DNA of 64,000 bases from Bacteroidota bacterium (GTDB taxonomy: Bacteria > Bacteroidota > Bacteroidia > Bacteroidales > Paludibacteraceae): positions 1 through 64,000 of the forward strand of contig JAEWUM010000015.1 of assembly GCA_023459355.1 (NCBI GenBank), read 5' to 3'. Shown here piece by piece: positions 1-11,500 of this stretch. A model generated the notes under the pieces. It was not told where the DNA came from. It searched no databases and saw nothing but the letters and a program-made list of their open reading frames with translations. Position 1 is the first letter of the stretch, and the number at the start of each line of letters is the position of its first letter. The position numbers and the translations under genes are program-made.

Positions 1-87
1 TTATATTCTTTAAATCGCATATATTTAATTGTATATCAACGATATAAAGATAATAACTTTTATCCAAATAACCAAAATATCGGACAC

Positions 88-126
88 AAAAAAGAGGCTG
101 ACTCATTTTTATTTTGAGACAGCCTC
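88..126 (-). terminator. Rho-independent terminator of pckA
   Basis: Read on the minus strand, just after the pckA stop, the arms gaggctg and cagcctc pair, followed by one mismatch and four more pairs (ctca/tgag). A run of six T follows. The remaining bases 1-87 are AT-rich and show no gene or motif I can support. Confidence 0.8.
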
Positions 127-150
127 GTTTCTTTATCTGTTATATAATTT

Positions 151-1746
151 TTACAACTGAGGACCAGCAACCTTCAAAGCGATTGCAGCTTCGTTGTCGC
201 AATACTGCTCGAAGTTAGCAATGTATTTTGCAGCGAGCTGTTTTGCTTTTGCAGTCCAGTCGGCTTCAGTCGGATATGTATCACGAGGATCCAGGATACC
301 TTCTGAAACATTTTTCAAAGCAACAGGAACGGTCAGATTCAACACCGGAATGTGTTTTGTTTCCGCTTCCAGGATTGAACCGTCGATGATAGCATCGATG
401 ATGGCACGAGTATCTTTCAACGACATACGTTTTCCTGTTCCGTTCCAGCCTGTATTAACCAGGTAAGCTTTTGCTCCATGTTCCTGCATCTTGGCAACCA
501 AAGTTTTAGCATACATAGTCGGGTGCAATGTCAGGAATGCTTCACCAAAAGCAGGTGAGAATGACATCTGAGGTTCTGTGATACCACGCTCTGTTCCGGC
601 TAATTTTGAAGTATAACCGCAAAGGAAGTGATACTGAGCTGATTTGTCATCTAAAATTGAAACCGGAGGCAATACACCAAATGCGTCAGCCGACAGGTAA
701 ATGATTTTAGAAGCATGTCCTGCACGTGACGGTAACACAATTTTGCTGATGTGATGAATCGGGTAAGAAACACGTGTGTTTTCTGTTTTAGAAGCTGCTG
801 CTGAATAATCAGGAGTGCCATCTTCTTTAACAGTTACGTTCTCCAGTAATGCATCACGTTTGATGGCTCTCCAGATATCCGGTTCGTTTTCCTTGCTCAG
901 GTCGATAACTTTTGCATAGCAACCACCTTCGTAGTTGAATACTCCGTGATCGTCCCATCCGTGCTCATCGTCACCAATCAGGTAACGTTTCGGGTCGGCC
1001 GACAAAGTTGTTTTACCTGTTCCTGAAAGACCGAAGAAGATAGCTACGTCTCCGTCAATACCCACGTTGGCAGAACAGTGCATAGAAGCAATACCTCTTA
1101 ATGGCAGGTAGTAGTTCATCAAAGCAAAAATACCTTTCTTCATCTCACCACCATACCAGGTACCACCGATTACCTGCATCTTGCGGGTCAAATCGAACAA
1201 AGTGAAGTTTTCAGAATGAAGACCCTGCTCTTTCCAGTTCGGGTTTGTAATTTTTGATCCGTTCAGCGTTACGAAATCAGGTTCACCATAGTTCGCCAGT
1301 TCGTAATGAGATGGACGGATGAACATGTTGGTCACAAAGTGAGCCTGCCATGCCACTTCCATAATGAAACGCACTTTCATGCGGGTATCTTCGTTTGTGC
1401 CACAGAAGGTATCAACCACGTATAATTTTTTGGCGCCAGAAAGTTGTTTGGTTACCAACCCTTTACATGCATCAAAAACTTCAGGAGAAGTTGGGCGGTT
1501 GATTGTTCCATCCCACCACAAAGTATCTTTGGTAGTATCATCCAACACGATAAACTTATCCTTTGGAGAACGTCCTGTGAAAATACCTGTATCAACAGCT
1601 ACAGCACCGGTGTTTGTTAATACTCCCCTTTCGAAACCTTCGTTCGCAGGGTCAACTTCAGCTTGAAAAAGCTCTTCGTAAGAAGGATTGTGTAATATCT
1701 CGAAATTACCCGAAATACCATACTTACTTAAATCCAAATTTGCCAT
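151..1746 (-). CDS. pckA: Phosphoenolpyruvate carboxykinase (ATP)
   Basis: Cytosolic enzyme interconverting oxaloacetate + ATP and phosphoenolpyruvate + CO2 + ADP; in anaerobic Bacteroidetes it often runs in the carboxylating direction toward succinate/propionate (family knowledge). At 531 aa it has the usual length of the ATP type. The P-loop GTGKTT lies at residues 242-247, the metal-binding signature LIGDDEHGW at 256-264, and the substrate-site segment [12 protein letters not shown] near 194-205. The start [10 protein letters not shown] follows a promoter-like region. The gene is monocistronic, with its own terminator downstream, and diverges from dut. Confidence 0.97.
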   Translation of the reverse strand: MANLDLSKYGISGNFEILHNPSYEELFQAEVDPANEGFERGVLTNTGAVAVDTGIFTGRSPKDKFIVLDDTTKDTLWWDGTINRPTSPEVFDACKGLVTKQLSGAKKLYVVDTFCGTNEDTRMKVRFIMEVAWQAHFVTNMFIRPSHYELANYGEPDFVTLNGSKITNPNWKEQGLHSENFTLFDLTRKMQVIGGTWYGGEMKKGIFALMNYYLPLRGIASMHCSANVGIDGDVAIFFGLSGTGKTTLSADPKRYLIGDDEHGWDDHGVFNYEGGCYAKVIDLSKENEPDIWRAIKRDALLENVTVKEDGTPDYSAAASKTENTRVSYPIHHISKIVLPSRAGHASKIIYLSADAFGVLPPVSILDDKSAQYHFLCGYTSKLAGTERGITEPQMSFSPAFGEAFLTLHPTMYAKTLVAKMQEHGAKAYLVNTGWNGTGKRMSLKDTRAIIDAIIDGSILEAETKHIPVLNLTVPVALKNVSEGILDPRDTYPTEADWTAKAKQLAAKYIANFEQYCDNEAAIALKVAGPQL

Positions 1747-1824
1747 TTGCTAATAAATTAAATAAATGTGTATATATGTGTTATTTATCTCCTTAAAAAA
1801 ACCTAGCCCCTTCTTCAGGCGCTA

Positions 1825-1854
1825 CAAAAGTACAATAAATATTTTAGCTACAAA
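1825..1854 (-). promoter_or_regulatory. Putative pckA promoter (Bacteroidetes type)
   Basis: On the minus strand a -7 element TACTTTTG (bases 1825-1832, read as its complement) is preceded by TTTG at 1851-1854 with 18-base spacing. This matches the Bacteroidetes -33 TTTG / -7 TAnnTTTG pattern and lies about 80 bases from the pckA start. Confidence 0.55.
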
Positions 1855-1936
1855 AACTATTAAGGAAATATTTCTTTAATTAATCAAAAAAAAGAATTTC
1901 CATTTTTTTTAATGTTCGTATCCCGGGAAAAAATTG

Positions 1937-1944
1937 TATTTTTG
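1937..1944 (+). promoter_or_regulatory. Putative -7 element for the dut operon
   Basis: TATTTTTG matches TAnnTTTG and sits 38 bases before the chosen dut start at 1982. The -33 region is only loosely matched (gttcg near 1914-1918). Confidence 0.5.
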
Positions 1945-1981
1945 TGGCTATTGTGAATATCAGAAATTATTGAAGACATAT

Positions 1982-2413
1982 ATGAAGATAAAAATTGTCA
2001 ACCACTCCAAACACGCACTTCCTGAATACGCAACCGTTCATTCGGCAGGGTTGGATTTGCGGGCTAACTTAGATGAAAAAATTACACTTAAACCTTTAGA
2101 ACGCAAACTGGTTCCAACGGGTTTATTCATAGAATTGCCGGTGGGTTACGAAGCGCAAATTCGCCCACGCAGCGGATTAGCTATTAAAAAAGGGGTTACC
2201 ATTCTGAACTCACCGGGAACAATAGATGCCGACTATCGGGGTGAAATTTGTGTGATTCTGGTTAATTTATCTTCAGAAGATTTTGTGATTGAAGATGGTG
2301 AACGTATTTGCCAGATGGTGATTGCTTCACATGTACAGGCAGAGTGGGTTGAAGTTGAGGAACTGGGCGCTACCGATCGCGGAGCAGGTGGCTTTGGACA
2401 TACGGGTGTATGA
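1982..2413 (+). CDS. dut: dUTP diphosphatase
   Basis: Hydrolyses dUTP to dUMP + PPi, preventing uracil incorporation and supplying dTMP precursor. The 143-aa product has the trimeric dUTPase motifs in order: HSAGLDL near the N-terminus, RPRSGLA, the catalytic-region [19 protein letters not shown], and the C-terminal closing arm [14 protein letters not shown]. The ATG at 1982 ([10 protein letters not shown]) is chosen over an in-frame ATG at 1934 because the earlier one falls beside the -7 element and adds residues not found in the family. The stop overlaps the next start (ATGA), so it heads a coupled operon. Confidence 0.96.
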   Translation: MKIKIVNHSKHALPEYATVHSAGLDLRANLDEKITLKPLERKLVPTGLFIELPVGYEAQIRPRSGLAIKKGVTILNSPGTIDADYRGEICVILVNLSSEDFVIEDGERICQMVIASHVQAEWVEVEELGATDRGAGGFGHTGV

Positions 2414-4155
2414 AATTAAACAATCAAATCATCTATTTTTTACTTTTTACGCTATTTTCCTGCAACAGCATAAAGCATGCAACGCTGGAGAATAAGGTAA
2501 CCCATGCCTTATCTGAAGAGCAACAACGTGAGTTTTATTTTCATTTTTATGAAGGATTAAGACTCAGGGAAGAAGGTCAGTTCGCCGAGGCTTATGAATC
2601 GTTCCTAAAAAGCAGCAAAATAGACTCCACCGATACCGGATTAATTGTTGAAATTGCCTTCATGCAACTGGCTTCCGGGAAAAAAGAGGAAGCATTAAAG
2701 GGTATGCAACAGGCTGTTCTGGCCGAACCCGACAACTGGTGGTACAACACCAACCTCATCAGTTTGTACATTCAGGATAAGAAGTACGAAGATGCAATTA
2801 CCATTGGTGAATCTTTGCTCAAAAAATATCCTGAAAAGGAATATACATACAACGTGCTGATTCAGTTGTACAAAGAAACAAAGCAACCTTCAAAGGCCAT
2901 CGCTTTATATCAAAAACTGGAACGCATTACCGGTATCAACGAACGCATCATTTTCGACAAGATAAGACTTTATCTTGCTGACAACAACATTAAAAAAGCG
3001 CATGCCGAAATAGACAAGCTGGTTCAGAAATTCCCAAAAGATAACAGGTATCGCATTTTAAAAGGGGATATGTTAATGCAGCAAGGCAAATTAGAGGAAG
3101 CATACACCTTATACCAATCTATATTAGAAAACGACCCGCAAAATCCACTTGTATTTGTTTCTCTTTCGGACTATTACAAAGTGGTGAATAACCATGAGAA
3201 GGCACTCGAATACATCATGCTTGCATTGCAAAACGGGCAATTAGACATGACCAGTAAATTAGAGATTCTCGGTCAACATATTGAGAATATCATCAAAGCA
3301 GACGGAAAGATTGAAGAAACAGAAAAACTTTTTAAACTCCTGATTGAACGCTACCCACTGGAAGAAGAGGTTCACGGCTATTATGCCGCTTTTCTGCAAT
3401 ACCTGAAAAGAACAGAAGAAGCTGCTCTCGCTTATGAATCCATGTTAAATATCAACCCCAACAACCAACAAACCTGGTTAAACCTGATTCAAATTTACTT
3501 TGATAAAAAAGATTATGATACGGTAAACAGCATTACCAACAGGGCTATTGAGGCAACTGATGATAAAATTATCTTTTATTTTTATAAAGGAATTACATTG
3601 GAAATAACAGAGCAATATGAGGAAGCACTCAATACGCATACAACCGCCCTCACCCTTTTCAAACCGGGTGAAAAAACGGAACTAAAAAGTGACATTTACG
3701 CTCATCTGGGTGATATATATATGAAGCTTGAAAAAACAGAAGACGCTTATCTGGCATACGAAGAATCTGTTACAATAAATCCCAATAACCTGATTGCCCT
3801 GAATAATTTTGCGTATTATCTTTCTATCGAAAAGAAAGAATTGCAAAAAGCCGAAAGAATGAGTGCCAAAACAGTAGAGAAAGAACCCCGCAACAGTACT
3901 TACTTAGATACTTACGCCTGGATTTTCTATCAACAGGGTAATTATTCGCTGGCAAAATTTTATATTGAAAGGGCCATTGATAACTTGAAGAACGATCAGA
4001 CGCCCGGAGTGATTCTGGAACATTACGGTGATATTCTCTGGATGCTTGGAGATCAGGATGCCAAGGCAATCGAGACATGGAAGAAAGCGTTTGATTCAGG
4101 CCATCAGACGGATGAATTGAAAGCTAAAATTGAAAATAAAGGCTGGAACAGATAA
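2410..4155 (+). CDS. TPR-repeat lipoprotein
   Basis: A 581-aa protein with a signal peptide ending in a lipobox (LFSCNS, Cys about residue 18), so it is probably a lipid-anchored envelope protein. The rest is a string of tetratricopeptide repeats (for example [44 protein letters not shown]) covering roughly residues 45-560. TPR proteins are scaffolds for protein complexes; the partner is unknown. It overlaps dut by four bases and is followed at once by the DUF4292 lipoprotein and an EnvC-like factor. From memory this gene order recurs in Bacteroidales, suggesting a role in cell-envelope biogenesis. Confidence 0.85.
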   Translation: MKLNNQIIYFLLFTLFSCNSIKHATLENKVTHALSEEQQREFYFHFYEGLRLREEGQFAEAYESFLKSSKIDSTDTGLIVEIAFMQLASGKKEEALKGMQQAVLAEPDNWWYNTNLISLYIQDKKYEDAITIGESLLKKYPEKEYTYNVLIQLYKETKQPSKAIALYQKLERITGINERIIFDKIRLYLADNNIKKAHAEIDKLVQKFPKDNRYRILKGDMLMQQGKLEEAYTLYQSILENDPQNPLVFVSLSDYYKVVNNHEKALEYIMLALQNGQLDMTSKLEILGQHIENIIKADGKIEETEKLFKLLIERYPLEEEVHGYYAAFLQYLKRTEEAALAYESMLNINPNNQQTWLNLIQIYFDKKDYDTVNSITNRAIEATDDKIIFYFYKGITLEITEQYEEALNTHTTALTLFKPGEKTELKSDIYAHLGDIYMKLEKTEDAYLAYEESVTINPNNLIALNNFAYYLSIEKKELQKAERMSAKTVEKEPRNSTYLDTYAWIFYQQGNYSLAKFYIERAIDNLKNDQTPGVILEHYGDILWMLGDQDAKAIETWKKAFDSGHQTDELKAKIENKGWNR

Positions 4156-4156
4156 C

Positions 4157-4963
4157 ATGCAAAAGGACTTAATAAAAATACTATTGGTCGTGGTGGTTTT
4201 CATTTCATTTACCGGATGTAAAACAACACAAAAAACAGTTGTGCCTGAAAAACAGACTGAAGCTCAAATATTATTAACAGAAATACAAAAGGCAGAACCC
4301 AGATTCACGAATATTGAATTTAAACGCATGAATATCGGTATCAACCTGAATGAAAATACACGATACAACAGTGTTGCAACCTGCAAAATCATTCCCGATT
4401 CTGTTATACATATTTCGGTACAGCCTTTTTTTGGCGTTGAAATGTTTATCGCCAGACTGACACCGAAAGAAATGCTGGTGATAGACAAAATTAAAGGTAT
4501 CTATTATCAATCAGAATATAGTATCTTTGAGCAACAATTCGGAATTGCCATTGATTATCTGACTTTTGAATCTCTGTTTACCAATAAACTCTTTTTCATC
4601 AACACGAATAATCCTGCTGAAACCGTTTTGATGAATGCATCTGTAAAAAACGGGAACAAAATGTTATCATATCAACATGCAACCTTGAGTCAACATTTTT
4701 TCCTGAACGAGCATCACAGAATACGGGAAATGGCTGTCAATTCCAATTCCGGAAATGAACAGTTTATGGCTTTTTATTCGGATTTCACACAAAACGGGAG
4801 CTTAACTTTCCCCTACGGGATCCGTTTTCAGTTGAAAAATGAAACAGCGTTGTATGGTTTCAATATGTCAATCAGCCGGTTTGCTGTTGACGAAGGCATC
4901 ACGATTCCGGCGTTAAATCTGAATCAATACCGGCAGGGAGATATTACTTCACTGATCAAATAA
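4157..4963 (+). CDS. DUF4292-family lipoprotein
   Basis: A 268-aa predicted lipoprotein: MQKDLIKILL... with a hydrophobic stretch and lipobox FTGC at about residues 21-24. The remainder resembles DUF4292, Bacteroidetes proteins thought to share the LolA/LolB-like fold (family knowledge; I cannot test the fold here). The start at 4157, one base after the TPR stop, is preferred to an in-frame ATG at 4130 because it places the signal peptide at the N-terminus. It sits eight bases before the EnvC-like gene in the same operon. Function unproven; lipoprotein or outer-membrane assembly is a reasonable guess. Confidence 0.75.
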   Translation: MQKDLIKILLVVVVFISFTGCKTTQKTVVPEKQTEAQILLTEIQKAEPRFTNIEFKRMNIGINLNENTRYNSVATCKIIPDSVIHISVQPFFGVEMFIARLTPKEMLVIDKIKGIYYQSEYSIFEQQFGIAIDYLTFESLFTNKLFFINTNNPAETVLMNASVKNGNKMLSYQHATLSQHFFLNEHHRIREMAVNSNSGNEQFMAFYSDFTQNGSLTFPYGIRFQLKNETALYGFNMSISRFAVDEGITIPALNLNQYRQGDITSLIK

Positions 4964-4970
4964 AAAGAAT

Positions 4971-6233
4971 ATGCGAAAGATAGCTACTATATTACTTACT
5001 TTGTTGACGCTGACCATTGCTGTCGGTCAGACGATTAAAGAACTGGAGGAGCAACGCAGGAATGCCCTGAGAAGGCTTGAGACCACAAGTAAAGTCCTGA
5101 GTGAGACCAAGAAAACACAGCGCAGTTCGCTCAACAAATTGAATATTATCAATAAAAATATCAACGAGAGGAAATCGCTTATCAATCACATCAACAAGGA
5201 AATTTCGACCTTAGATACTGAAATTAATAAGCTGAACAGTGAAACGCGAAAGCTGGAACGGGAACTGGAAACGTATAAAGCCGATTACGCCAATATGGTG
5301 AGAGAAGCCTACATCAACCGGAGTGTATATTCAAAAATCCTGTTCGTTTTATCGGCTGAAACATTTGATCAGTCGTTCCGTCGCCTTCGTTACATGCAGG
5401 AGTATTCGGAATACAGGAAAGAACAAATGCGAAAAATTGAAAATACAAAACTTGAGATAGCGAATAAGACGGAACAACTGGCCCAGCATAAAAAAACACA
5501 GGTTGATATCAAATCGCAAAAAAGCGCTGAGCAGCAGAAATTAATTTCCGACCAACGAAAAGAAAATTCTGTGTATTCCGATTTAAAAAAGAAAGAAAAA
5601 ACATTACAGGCAGATCTGAAAAAACAGCAAAAGATTGCGAACGACCTGAACAGGAAAATTGAGGCATTAATCGCGGAAGAAGTCAGGAAAGCTGAAGAAA
5701 AAAGAAGAAAAGAAGAACAGGCAAGAAGAGCGAAAGAACCTGAGAGCAAGGAGCCCGCAGCAAAGCCGCGAACAGCAGAAACCGGGTATGCCATGACCAA
5801 AGAAGAAAAACTGATTTCAGGAAATTTTGCTGCAAATTCCGGTCGTCTTCCCTGGCCGGTCGATCGGGGTTTTATCAGTGGGAAGTTCGGTGTACAACCA
5901 CATCCGACACTAAAATACGTAACCACTAACAACAAAGGCATTTACATACAGACTCCTTCCAGAACAAATGCCCGGGCTGTTTTTGAGGGAGTTGTCACGC
6001 AACGGTTCTCGGTTCCGGGAAGTAATAACGGGGTGATTATTCAACACGGGCAGTACAGGACAGTATATGCTAACCTTACAAACATCTATGTACGCGTGGG
6101 TCAGAAGGTAGATGCCAAACAAAGCATCGGACAAATATATACAGATCCGGAAAATGACAATAAAACTGAATTGTTTTTCCAGATATGGAAGGACCGGACC
6201 ATTTTAAATCCGGAGTCGTGGATATCCAGGTAA
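4971..6233 (+). CDS. EnvC-like murein hydrolase activator (degenerate M23 domain)
   Basis: A 420-aa periplasmic protein with signal peptide (cleavage after TIAVGQ), a long coiled coil (about residues 20-255, rich in K/E/R/N) and a C-terminal LytM/M23 domain (about 290-420). The zinc ligands of an active M23 peptidase look replaced: the first motif reads HPTLKYVTTNNKGIYI where N.G.D is expected, and the HxH motif reads VYANL instead of VYAHL. This is the pattern of EnvC/NlpD, which activate amidases rather than cut peptidoglycan. It probably acts in daughter-cell separation. It ends the dut-TPR-DUF4292 run. Confidence 0.85.
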   Translation: MRKIATILLTLLTLTIAVGQTIKELEEQRRNALRRLETTSKVLSETKKTQRSSLNKLNIINKNINERKSLINHINKEISTLDTEINKLNSETRKLERELETYKADYANMVREAYINRSVYSKILFVLSAETFDQSFRRLRYMQEYSEYRKEQMRKIENTKLEIANKTEQLAQHKKTQVDIKSQKSAEQQKLISDQRKENSVYSDLKKKEKTLQADLKKQQKIANDLNRKIEALIAEEVRKAEEKRRKEEQARRAKEPESKEPAAKPRTAETGYAMTKEEKLISGNFAANSGRLPWPVDRGFISGKFGVQPHPTLKYVTTNNKGIYIQTPSRTNARAVFEGVVTQRFSVPGSNNGVIIQHGQYRTVYANLTNIYVRVGQKVDAKQSIGQIYTDPENDNKTELFFQIWKDRTILNPESWISR

Positions 6234-6265
6234 AATATTAAAACATTAAATTTCATAAAACAGAT

Positions 6266-8122
6266 ATGGACGAACTGAATGGTGTGCAACAGGTTGATTA
6301 CAGCGACAGTAATATTATCACGCTGGAGGGACTGGAACACGTCCGCCGCCGTCCCGGTATGTATATCGGTAAGTTGGGTGACGGTTCGCATGCAGATGAC
6401 GGGATTTATGTGCTGTTGAAAGAAGTGCTTGACAACTGTGTGGATGAGTTCCGGATGGGTGCCGGAAAACAAATTAATGTAACGGTTCACGACAGATATG
6501 TGGAAGTCAGGGACTATGGACGCGGAATTCCGCTCGGGAAAATGATTGACGCAGTCTCCATCATGAATACCGGGGGAAAATACGATTCGAAAGCATTTAA
6601 AAAGTCGGTTGGATTGAATGGTGTGGGTACGAAAGCGGTGAATGCTCTGTCGAATAAGTTTATCGTGCAAAGTTTCCGCGACGGACAAACGCGCCGTGCC
6701 GAATTTGAGAAAGGCAAAATTACGACTGAAACGGGTATTATCGAAGATGCTTCTTCCGAGAAAGGAACTTATGTCTATTTCGAACCGGATGACACCATGT
6801 TCGAGAAGTACAAATACAACGAAGACTTCATCGAAACGATGCTTCGTAATTACGCGTATCTCAACACCGGACTTACCATCAGGTTCAACGACAAGAAAAT
6901 AAGTTCCAAAAACGGCCTACTCGACCTGCTGAATGAGAACATCACAGCGGACATGCTCTACCCGATTATCCACCTGAAAGGGGAAGACATCGAAATTGCC
7001 TTTACACATACCGACCAATACGGAGAAGAGTATTATTCTTTCGTGAACGGTCAGCACACCACACACGGCGGTACGCACCAAAGCGCATTCCGGGAAGCAG
7101 TGGGTCGAACCATCAAGGAGTTTTACAACAAAAACATGGAGCTGACCGATATCCGCAACGGCATTGTGGCTGCTGTCGCCATCAGCGTGGAAGAACCGGT
7201 TTTCGAATCACAGACCAAAACCAAACTGGGTTCGAGAGACATGTCCAAAGATGGGATTTCGATCAACAAATTCATTTCAGATTTTCTAAAAAAAGAATTA
7301 GACAACTACCTGCACCGAAACGCTGAGACATCCAACATCATGTTGCAAAAGATTCAGGACTCGGAGAAGGAGAGAAAAGCCATTGCCGGTGTAACCAAGT
7401 TGGCGCGGGAACGAGCCAAGAAGGTCAACCTGCACAACAAGAAGCTCAGGGACTGCCGGCTGCATTACAACGACACAAAAGGAAATGTGGAAGACACCTG
7501 TATTTTCATCACCGAGGGCGACTCGGCGAGCGGCTCCATTACCAAAAGCCGCGATGTAAATACCCAGGCTGTTTTCAGTTTGAGGGGAAAACCGCTCAAC
7601 AGTTATGGCCTGACCAAAAAGATTGTGTATGAAAACGAGGAATTTAACCTGCTGCAAGCGGCGCTGAATATTGAAGATGGAATTGATGGATTGCGGTATA
7701 ACAAAGTCATTGTGGCAACCGATGCCGACGTTGACGGGATGCACATCCGGCTACTGCTGATAACCTTCTTCCTTCAATTCTTCCCCGATTTGATCAAGAA
7801 AGGACATGTTTATATCCTGCAAACACCTTTGTTCAGGGTACGGAATAAAAAAGAGACAATTTACTGTTACTCAGAAGAAGAACGGGTGCAGGCAATAGCA
7901 AAGCTGGGAGCAAATCCTGAAATCACCCGTTTTAAAGGATTGGGAGAAATATCGCCGGACGAGTTCAAACACTTTATCGGGAAAGATATTCGCTTAGATC
8001 AGGTTACACTTAAAAAGGAAGATGCAGTCGGGGATTTGCTTTCTTTCTATATGGGGAAAAACACCTCTGAAAGACAGAACTTTATCATCGAAAATCTGGT
8101 AATAGAAGAAGATGTTGAGTGA
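6266..8122 (+). CDS. parE: DNA topoisomerase IV subunit B (type IIA)
   Basis: ATPase subunit that with ParC decatenates and relaxes DNA. The 618-aa protein carries the GHKL ATPase motifs ([35 protein letters not shown]) in its N-terminal half and the TOPRIM motifs EGDSASG and [10 protein letters not shown] in the C-terminal half. The length fits ParE rather than GyrB. The TOPRIM loop reads EGDSASG where E. coli GyrB has EGDSAGG; I believe this is common in Bacteroidetes ParE. No parC follows; instead tadA overlaps the parE end by 11 bases, so the two are probably cotranscribed. Confidence 0.92.
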   Translation: MDELNGVQQVDYSDSNIITLEGLEHVRRRPGMYIGKLGDGSHADDGIYVLLKEVLDNCVDEFRMGAGKQINVTVHDRYVEVRDYGRGIPLGKMIDAVSIMNTGGKYDSKAFKKSVGLNGVGTKAVNALSNKFIVQSFRDGQTRRAEFEKGKITTETGIIEDASSEKGTYVYFEPDDTMFEKYKYNEDFIETMLRNYAYLNTGLTIRFNDKKISSKNGLLDLLNENITADMLYPIIHLKGEDIEIAFTHTDQYGEEYYSFVNGQHTTHGGTHQSAFREAVGRTIKEFYNKNMELTDIRNGIVAAVAISVEEPVFESQTKTKLGSRDMSKDGISINKFISDFLKKELDNYLHRNAETSNIMLQKIQDSEKERKAIAGVTKLARERAKKVNLHNKKLRDCRLHYNDTKGNVEDTCIFITEGDSASGSITKSRDVNTQAVFSLRGKPLNSYGLTKKIVYENEEFNLLQAALNIEDGIDGLRYNKVIVATDADVDGMHIRLLLITFFLQFFPDLIKKGHVYILQTPLFRVRNKKETIYCYSEEERVQAIAKLGANPEITRFKGLGEISPDEFKHFIGKDIRLDQVTLKKEDAVGDLLSFYMGKNTSERQNFIIENLVIEEDVE

Positions 8123-8546
8123 TGAGTATTTCATGCAGCAGGCCCTCGCCGAAGCCCGGAAGGCTTTCGAACGGGAGGAAGTCCCGGTGGGAACCGTCAT
8201 CGTGTGCCAGGATCGAATCATCGCACGCGGTCATAACCTCACCGAAACACTGAACGATGTGACTGCCCATGCTGAGATGCAGGCCATCACGGCTGCTGCT
8301 GGTTTTCTGGGAGGGAAATACCTGACCGACTGCACCATCTATGTCACCGTTGAACCCTGCGTGATGTGCGCAGGTGCGTTGGGATGGTCGCAAATCAGCC
8401 GGATTGTATACGGTGCCGGTGACGAGAAACGTGGTTTTTTACGTTTTGCACCTCAGGGAATTCATCCGAAAACCACCGTTACCGGTGGCGTACTTGAAAA
8501 TGAATGTGCGTCGCTGATGAAAGAGTTTTTTCAGAAGAAAAGATAA
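8112..8546 (+). CDS. tadA: tRNA-specific adenosine deaminase
   Basis: Deaminates A34 to inosine in the tRNA-Arg(ACG) anticodon. The 144-aa protein has the zinc cytidine/deoxycytidylate deaminase signatures HAEMQA (ligand His and catalytic Glu) and PCVMCAGA (two Cys ligands), and the TadA-typical N-terminus [16 protein letters not shown]. The start MLSDEYF overlaps the parE stop; the next gene begins three bases after its stop. The product is essential in most bacteria. Confidence 0.95.
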   Translation: MLSDEYFMQQALAEARKAFEREEVPVGTVIVCQDRIIARGHNLTETLNDVTAHAEMQAITAAAGFLGGKYLTDCTIYVTVEPCVMCAGALGWSQISRIVYGAGDEKRGFLRFAPQGIHPKTTVTGGVLENECASLMKEFFQKKR

Positions 8547-8549
8547 AAT

Positions 8550-11500
8550 ATGCTGAAAGTATATCGCGCTTCTGCCGGTTCCGGGAAGACATTCCGTCTC
8601 ACACGGGATTACATCGGTCTGCTTTTCGATGCTGATAGACCCAATCACCATCGGCGTATACTGGCTGTGACTTTCACCAACAAAGCTACAGAGGAGATGA
8701 AGTCGCGTATTCTGAAAGAACTTCACCTGTTGGCAACCGGACAACAATCTCCATACCGGGCGGATTTGATGAAAAAGAAAAATCAATCAGCCGAGGCTAT
8801 CAATCAGCAGGCCGGTAAAATTCTCATCAACATCCTGCACGATTATGCCGCTTTCTCCATCAGCACAATCGACCGCTTTTTTCAGCAGGTTATCCGCGCT
8901 TTTGCCCGCGATATTGGTGTACACGGTGGATATGCGCTCGAATTAGACACCGCTCAGGTACTTGACCAATCGGTCGACAACCTGTTCTTCGATTTATCAG
9001 AAAAGGAAAACAAGCAACTGCTGGAGTGGCTTACCTCCTACGCGGAAGAAAGAATTGAAAATGCCGAGAACTGGAACCTGCGATCGAGCATAATGAACCT
9101 CGGACTTGAGATTTTCAAGGAAAGTTTTCAGCATAAAGCAGCAGAGACCAACGAAAAATTACACGACCGCAAATTCCTGTCCGAATTCCGCAGCAAATTG
9201 CATTTTATCATCGACGATTTTGCCGCTAATGCCAAAAAAGTAGCAGATGAAGCCCTGCAAATCATTCAAAATAATGGATTGCAAACAGACGACTTCAAAG
9301 GAGGTTCGCGTTCAGGCATAAAAAATCTGGAAAAAGTTTCAGCAGGAGAAATGGAATTGAAAAGTTCTTTCCTGAAAATGGTTGGTGATGTTGAAGGATG
9401 TTATACCAAATCGGCACCTCAACACATCATAGAAGCAATAAATGAGGCTTTTCAAGGTGGATTACAATCGCAAATGCAGGAATTAGTTGCTCATTTCGAC
9501 GAACATCTGCCTACCCGGAATTCAGCCTTAATCATCCGGAAGCACCTGAACACACTCGGCATCCTGTCAGATTTAGCGATGCAAATCAAAAAACTGACTA
9601 CGGAGCAAAATGTCATGCTAATTTCCGATTCGAACCTGTTGTTGAATAAAATCATCGACGACAGTGATGCGCCTTTTATCTATGAAAAAAGCGGGTTGCT
9701 CATCGACCATTTTATGATTGATGAGTTTCAGGATACTTCAGTGTTACAATGGAAAAACTTTCTTCCGTTGATTAAAAACAGTCTTTCGTCGGGCAACGCC
9801 AACTTAGTGGTGGGCGATGTTAAGCAAAGCATCTACCGCTGGCGTAATTCCGACTGGAAATTATTGGACAGTCAGCTCTATCAGGATTTTAGTAAGGCAG
9901 AGATAAAAGATGAAAATCTCGACACCAACTGGAGAAGTGATAAAAACATCGTCAGCTTTAATAATACATTTTTTGTACAGGCAGCCGGTCGCTTGCAGCA
10001 AAAATTAGATGAGAATATTGAAAAATCAGATGCAAATCAACATCAGTTAGAAGACTTAAAAGGTAAAATAAGCAATGCCTATCAGGAAACGGTACAACAG
10101 GTTCCGGATAAAGCAGGCACAGGCCGGATCCGGTTTGAGTTTATAGATGACACAGAAGAAGATGCCTCCTGGAGAGAAATCAGTTTGAAGAAACTCCCCG
10201 GTATACTCGAAGATTTTCAGTCGCGCGGGTACAAGCCCGGCGATGTGGCCATTTTGGTAAGAACCAATAGCGAAGAAAAACAAGTCATACAAACGCTGCT
10301 GAATTATAAAACAACTCCTGAAGCCAGACCGGAATTCAGTTACGACATCATGGGAACCGAAGGCCTGATGGTCGAATCGGCTTCCACCATCAAATTCCTC
10401 CTGGGAATCCTGCGCCTGCTCATAAATCCGGAGGATGTCGTTCAAAAAACGATTGTAAATCAGGAATATGCTCAGGGGAAATTGAAACTTCCAATCAATG
10501 AAGCACTGAAAGTTTCGATGTCGGTTACTAATCCTGAAAAGGGTCTGTCATCCTTATTCACAGAGGAAGAAAATGAACAATTGCTGCAATGCAAACACCT
10601 CGCATTGTTCGAAATGACAGAAAAAATCATTGCGTTGTTCGACTTACCGGCCTGGCACAACGAAGTCGTTTTTCTGCAGGCATTTCAGGACATCATTTAT
10701 AAATTCACCACCGGCAAATCCTCCGATTTGAACTCTTTCTTGCAATGGTGGGAGAAATTCGGTCATAAGCAATTTATCGCCACGCCCGAGAACGAACTGG
10801 CATTTCGCATCATGACCATACACAAATCGAAGGGACTTGATTTCAAAGCTGTCGTCATTCCTTTCTGTGATTGGGAATTGGACAGCCGGATGCGGAATAT
10901 ACTATGGTGTGAAACCAATGTAGCGCCGTTTAACGAATTGCCTTTGATGCCGGTTGAATACACCTCAAAACTGGGAGACTCCATTTTTGCCGGCCAATAT
11001 TTCAGGGAAATGATGCACACCTACATCGATAACCTGAACATCGCCTACGTGGCTTTTACCCGGGCAAAACATGAAATGGTGGGTATTTGTCCGCTTCCCA
11101 AAGAGACCAAAAGCGGGGAAATCAAACTGAACACCCTTGCAGCCCTGTTGTTTCTTAGCTTCAACGACACACAGGAGGAACTTTTAAGCAATCATTTCAA
11201 TGCGGAAGATAGTTTCTACGAACTCGGGAAACCGCTTCTTATATCTCCGGAAGATAAACAGCATACAAACGAGACGCAGAAACTCAGCGATTATCCCACC
11301 TGCGACGTCACCGGCCGGCTTAAACTCAAGCATAAAATCAGCCTGTTCAACCGGGAAGAAATTGACATCACGGAGAATCCGCTCGATTATGGTAACCTGA
11401 TGCACGAAATTTTCTGTCGTATCAATGCTCCGGAAGATCATGCCGGCATCATTGCTGAATTTATTCGGGAAGGTAGAATAACGGCGGAAGAAGCCGTTAA

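Noticed and set aside
5390..5941. Antisense open frame of 183 codons opposite the EnvC-like gene
   Set aside because: Its Ser/Phe/Cys-rich translation mirrors the Lys/Glu-rich coiled coil on the other strand; no family resemblance or start context.
4971..6233. Active M23 zinc endopeptidase
   Set aside because: Metal-ligand positions read N and YANL where D and YAHL are expected, so an activator role is more likely.
6101..6688. Antisense open frame of 195 codons opposite parE
   Set aside because: It spans the end of one real gene and the start of another on the opposite strand and shows no recognisable domain.
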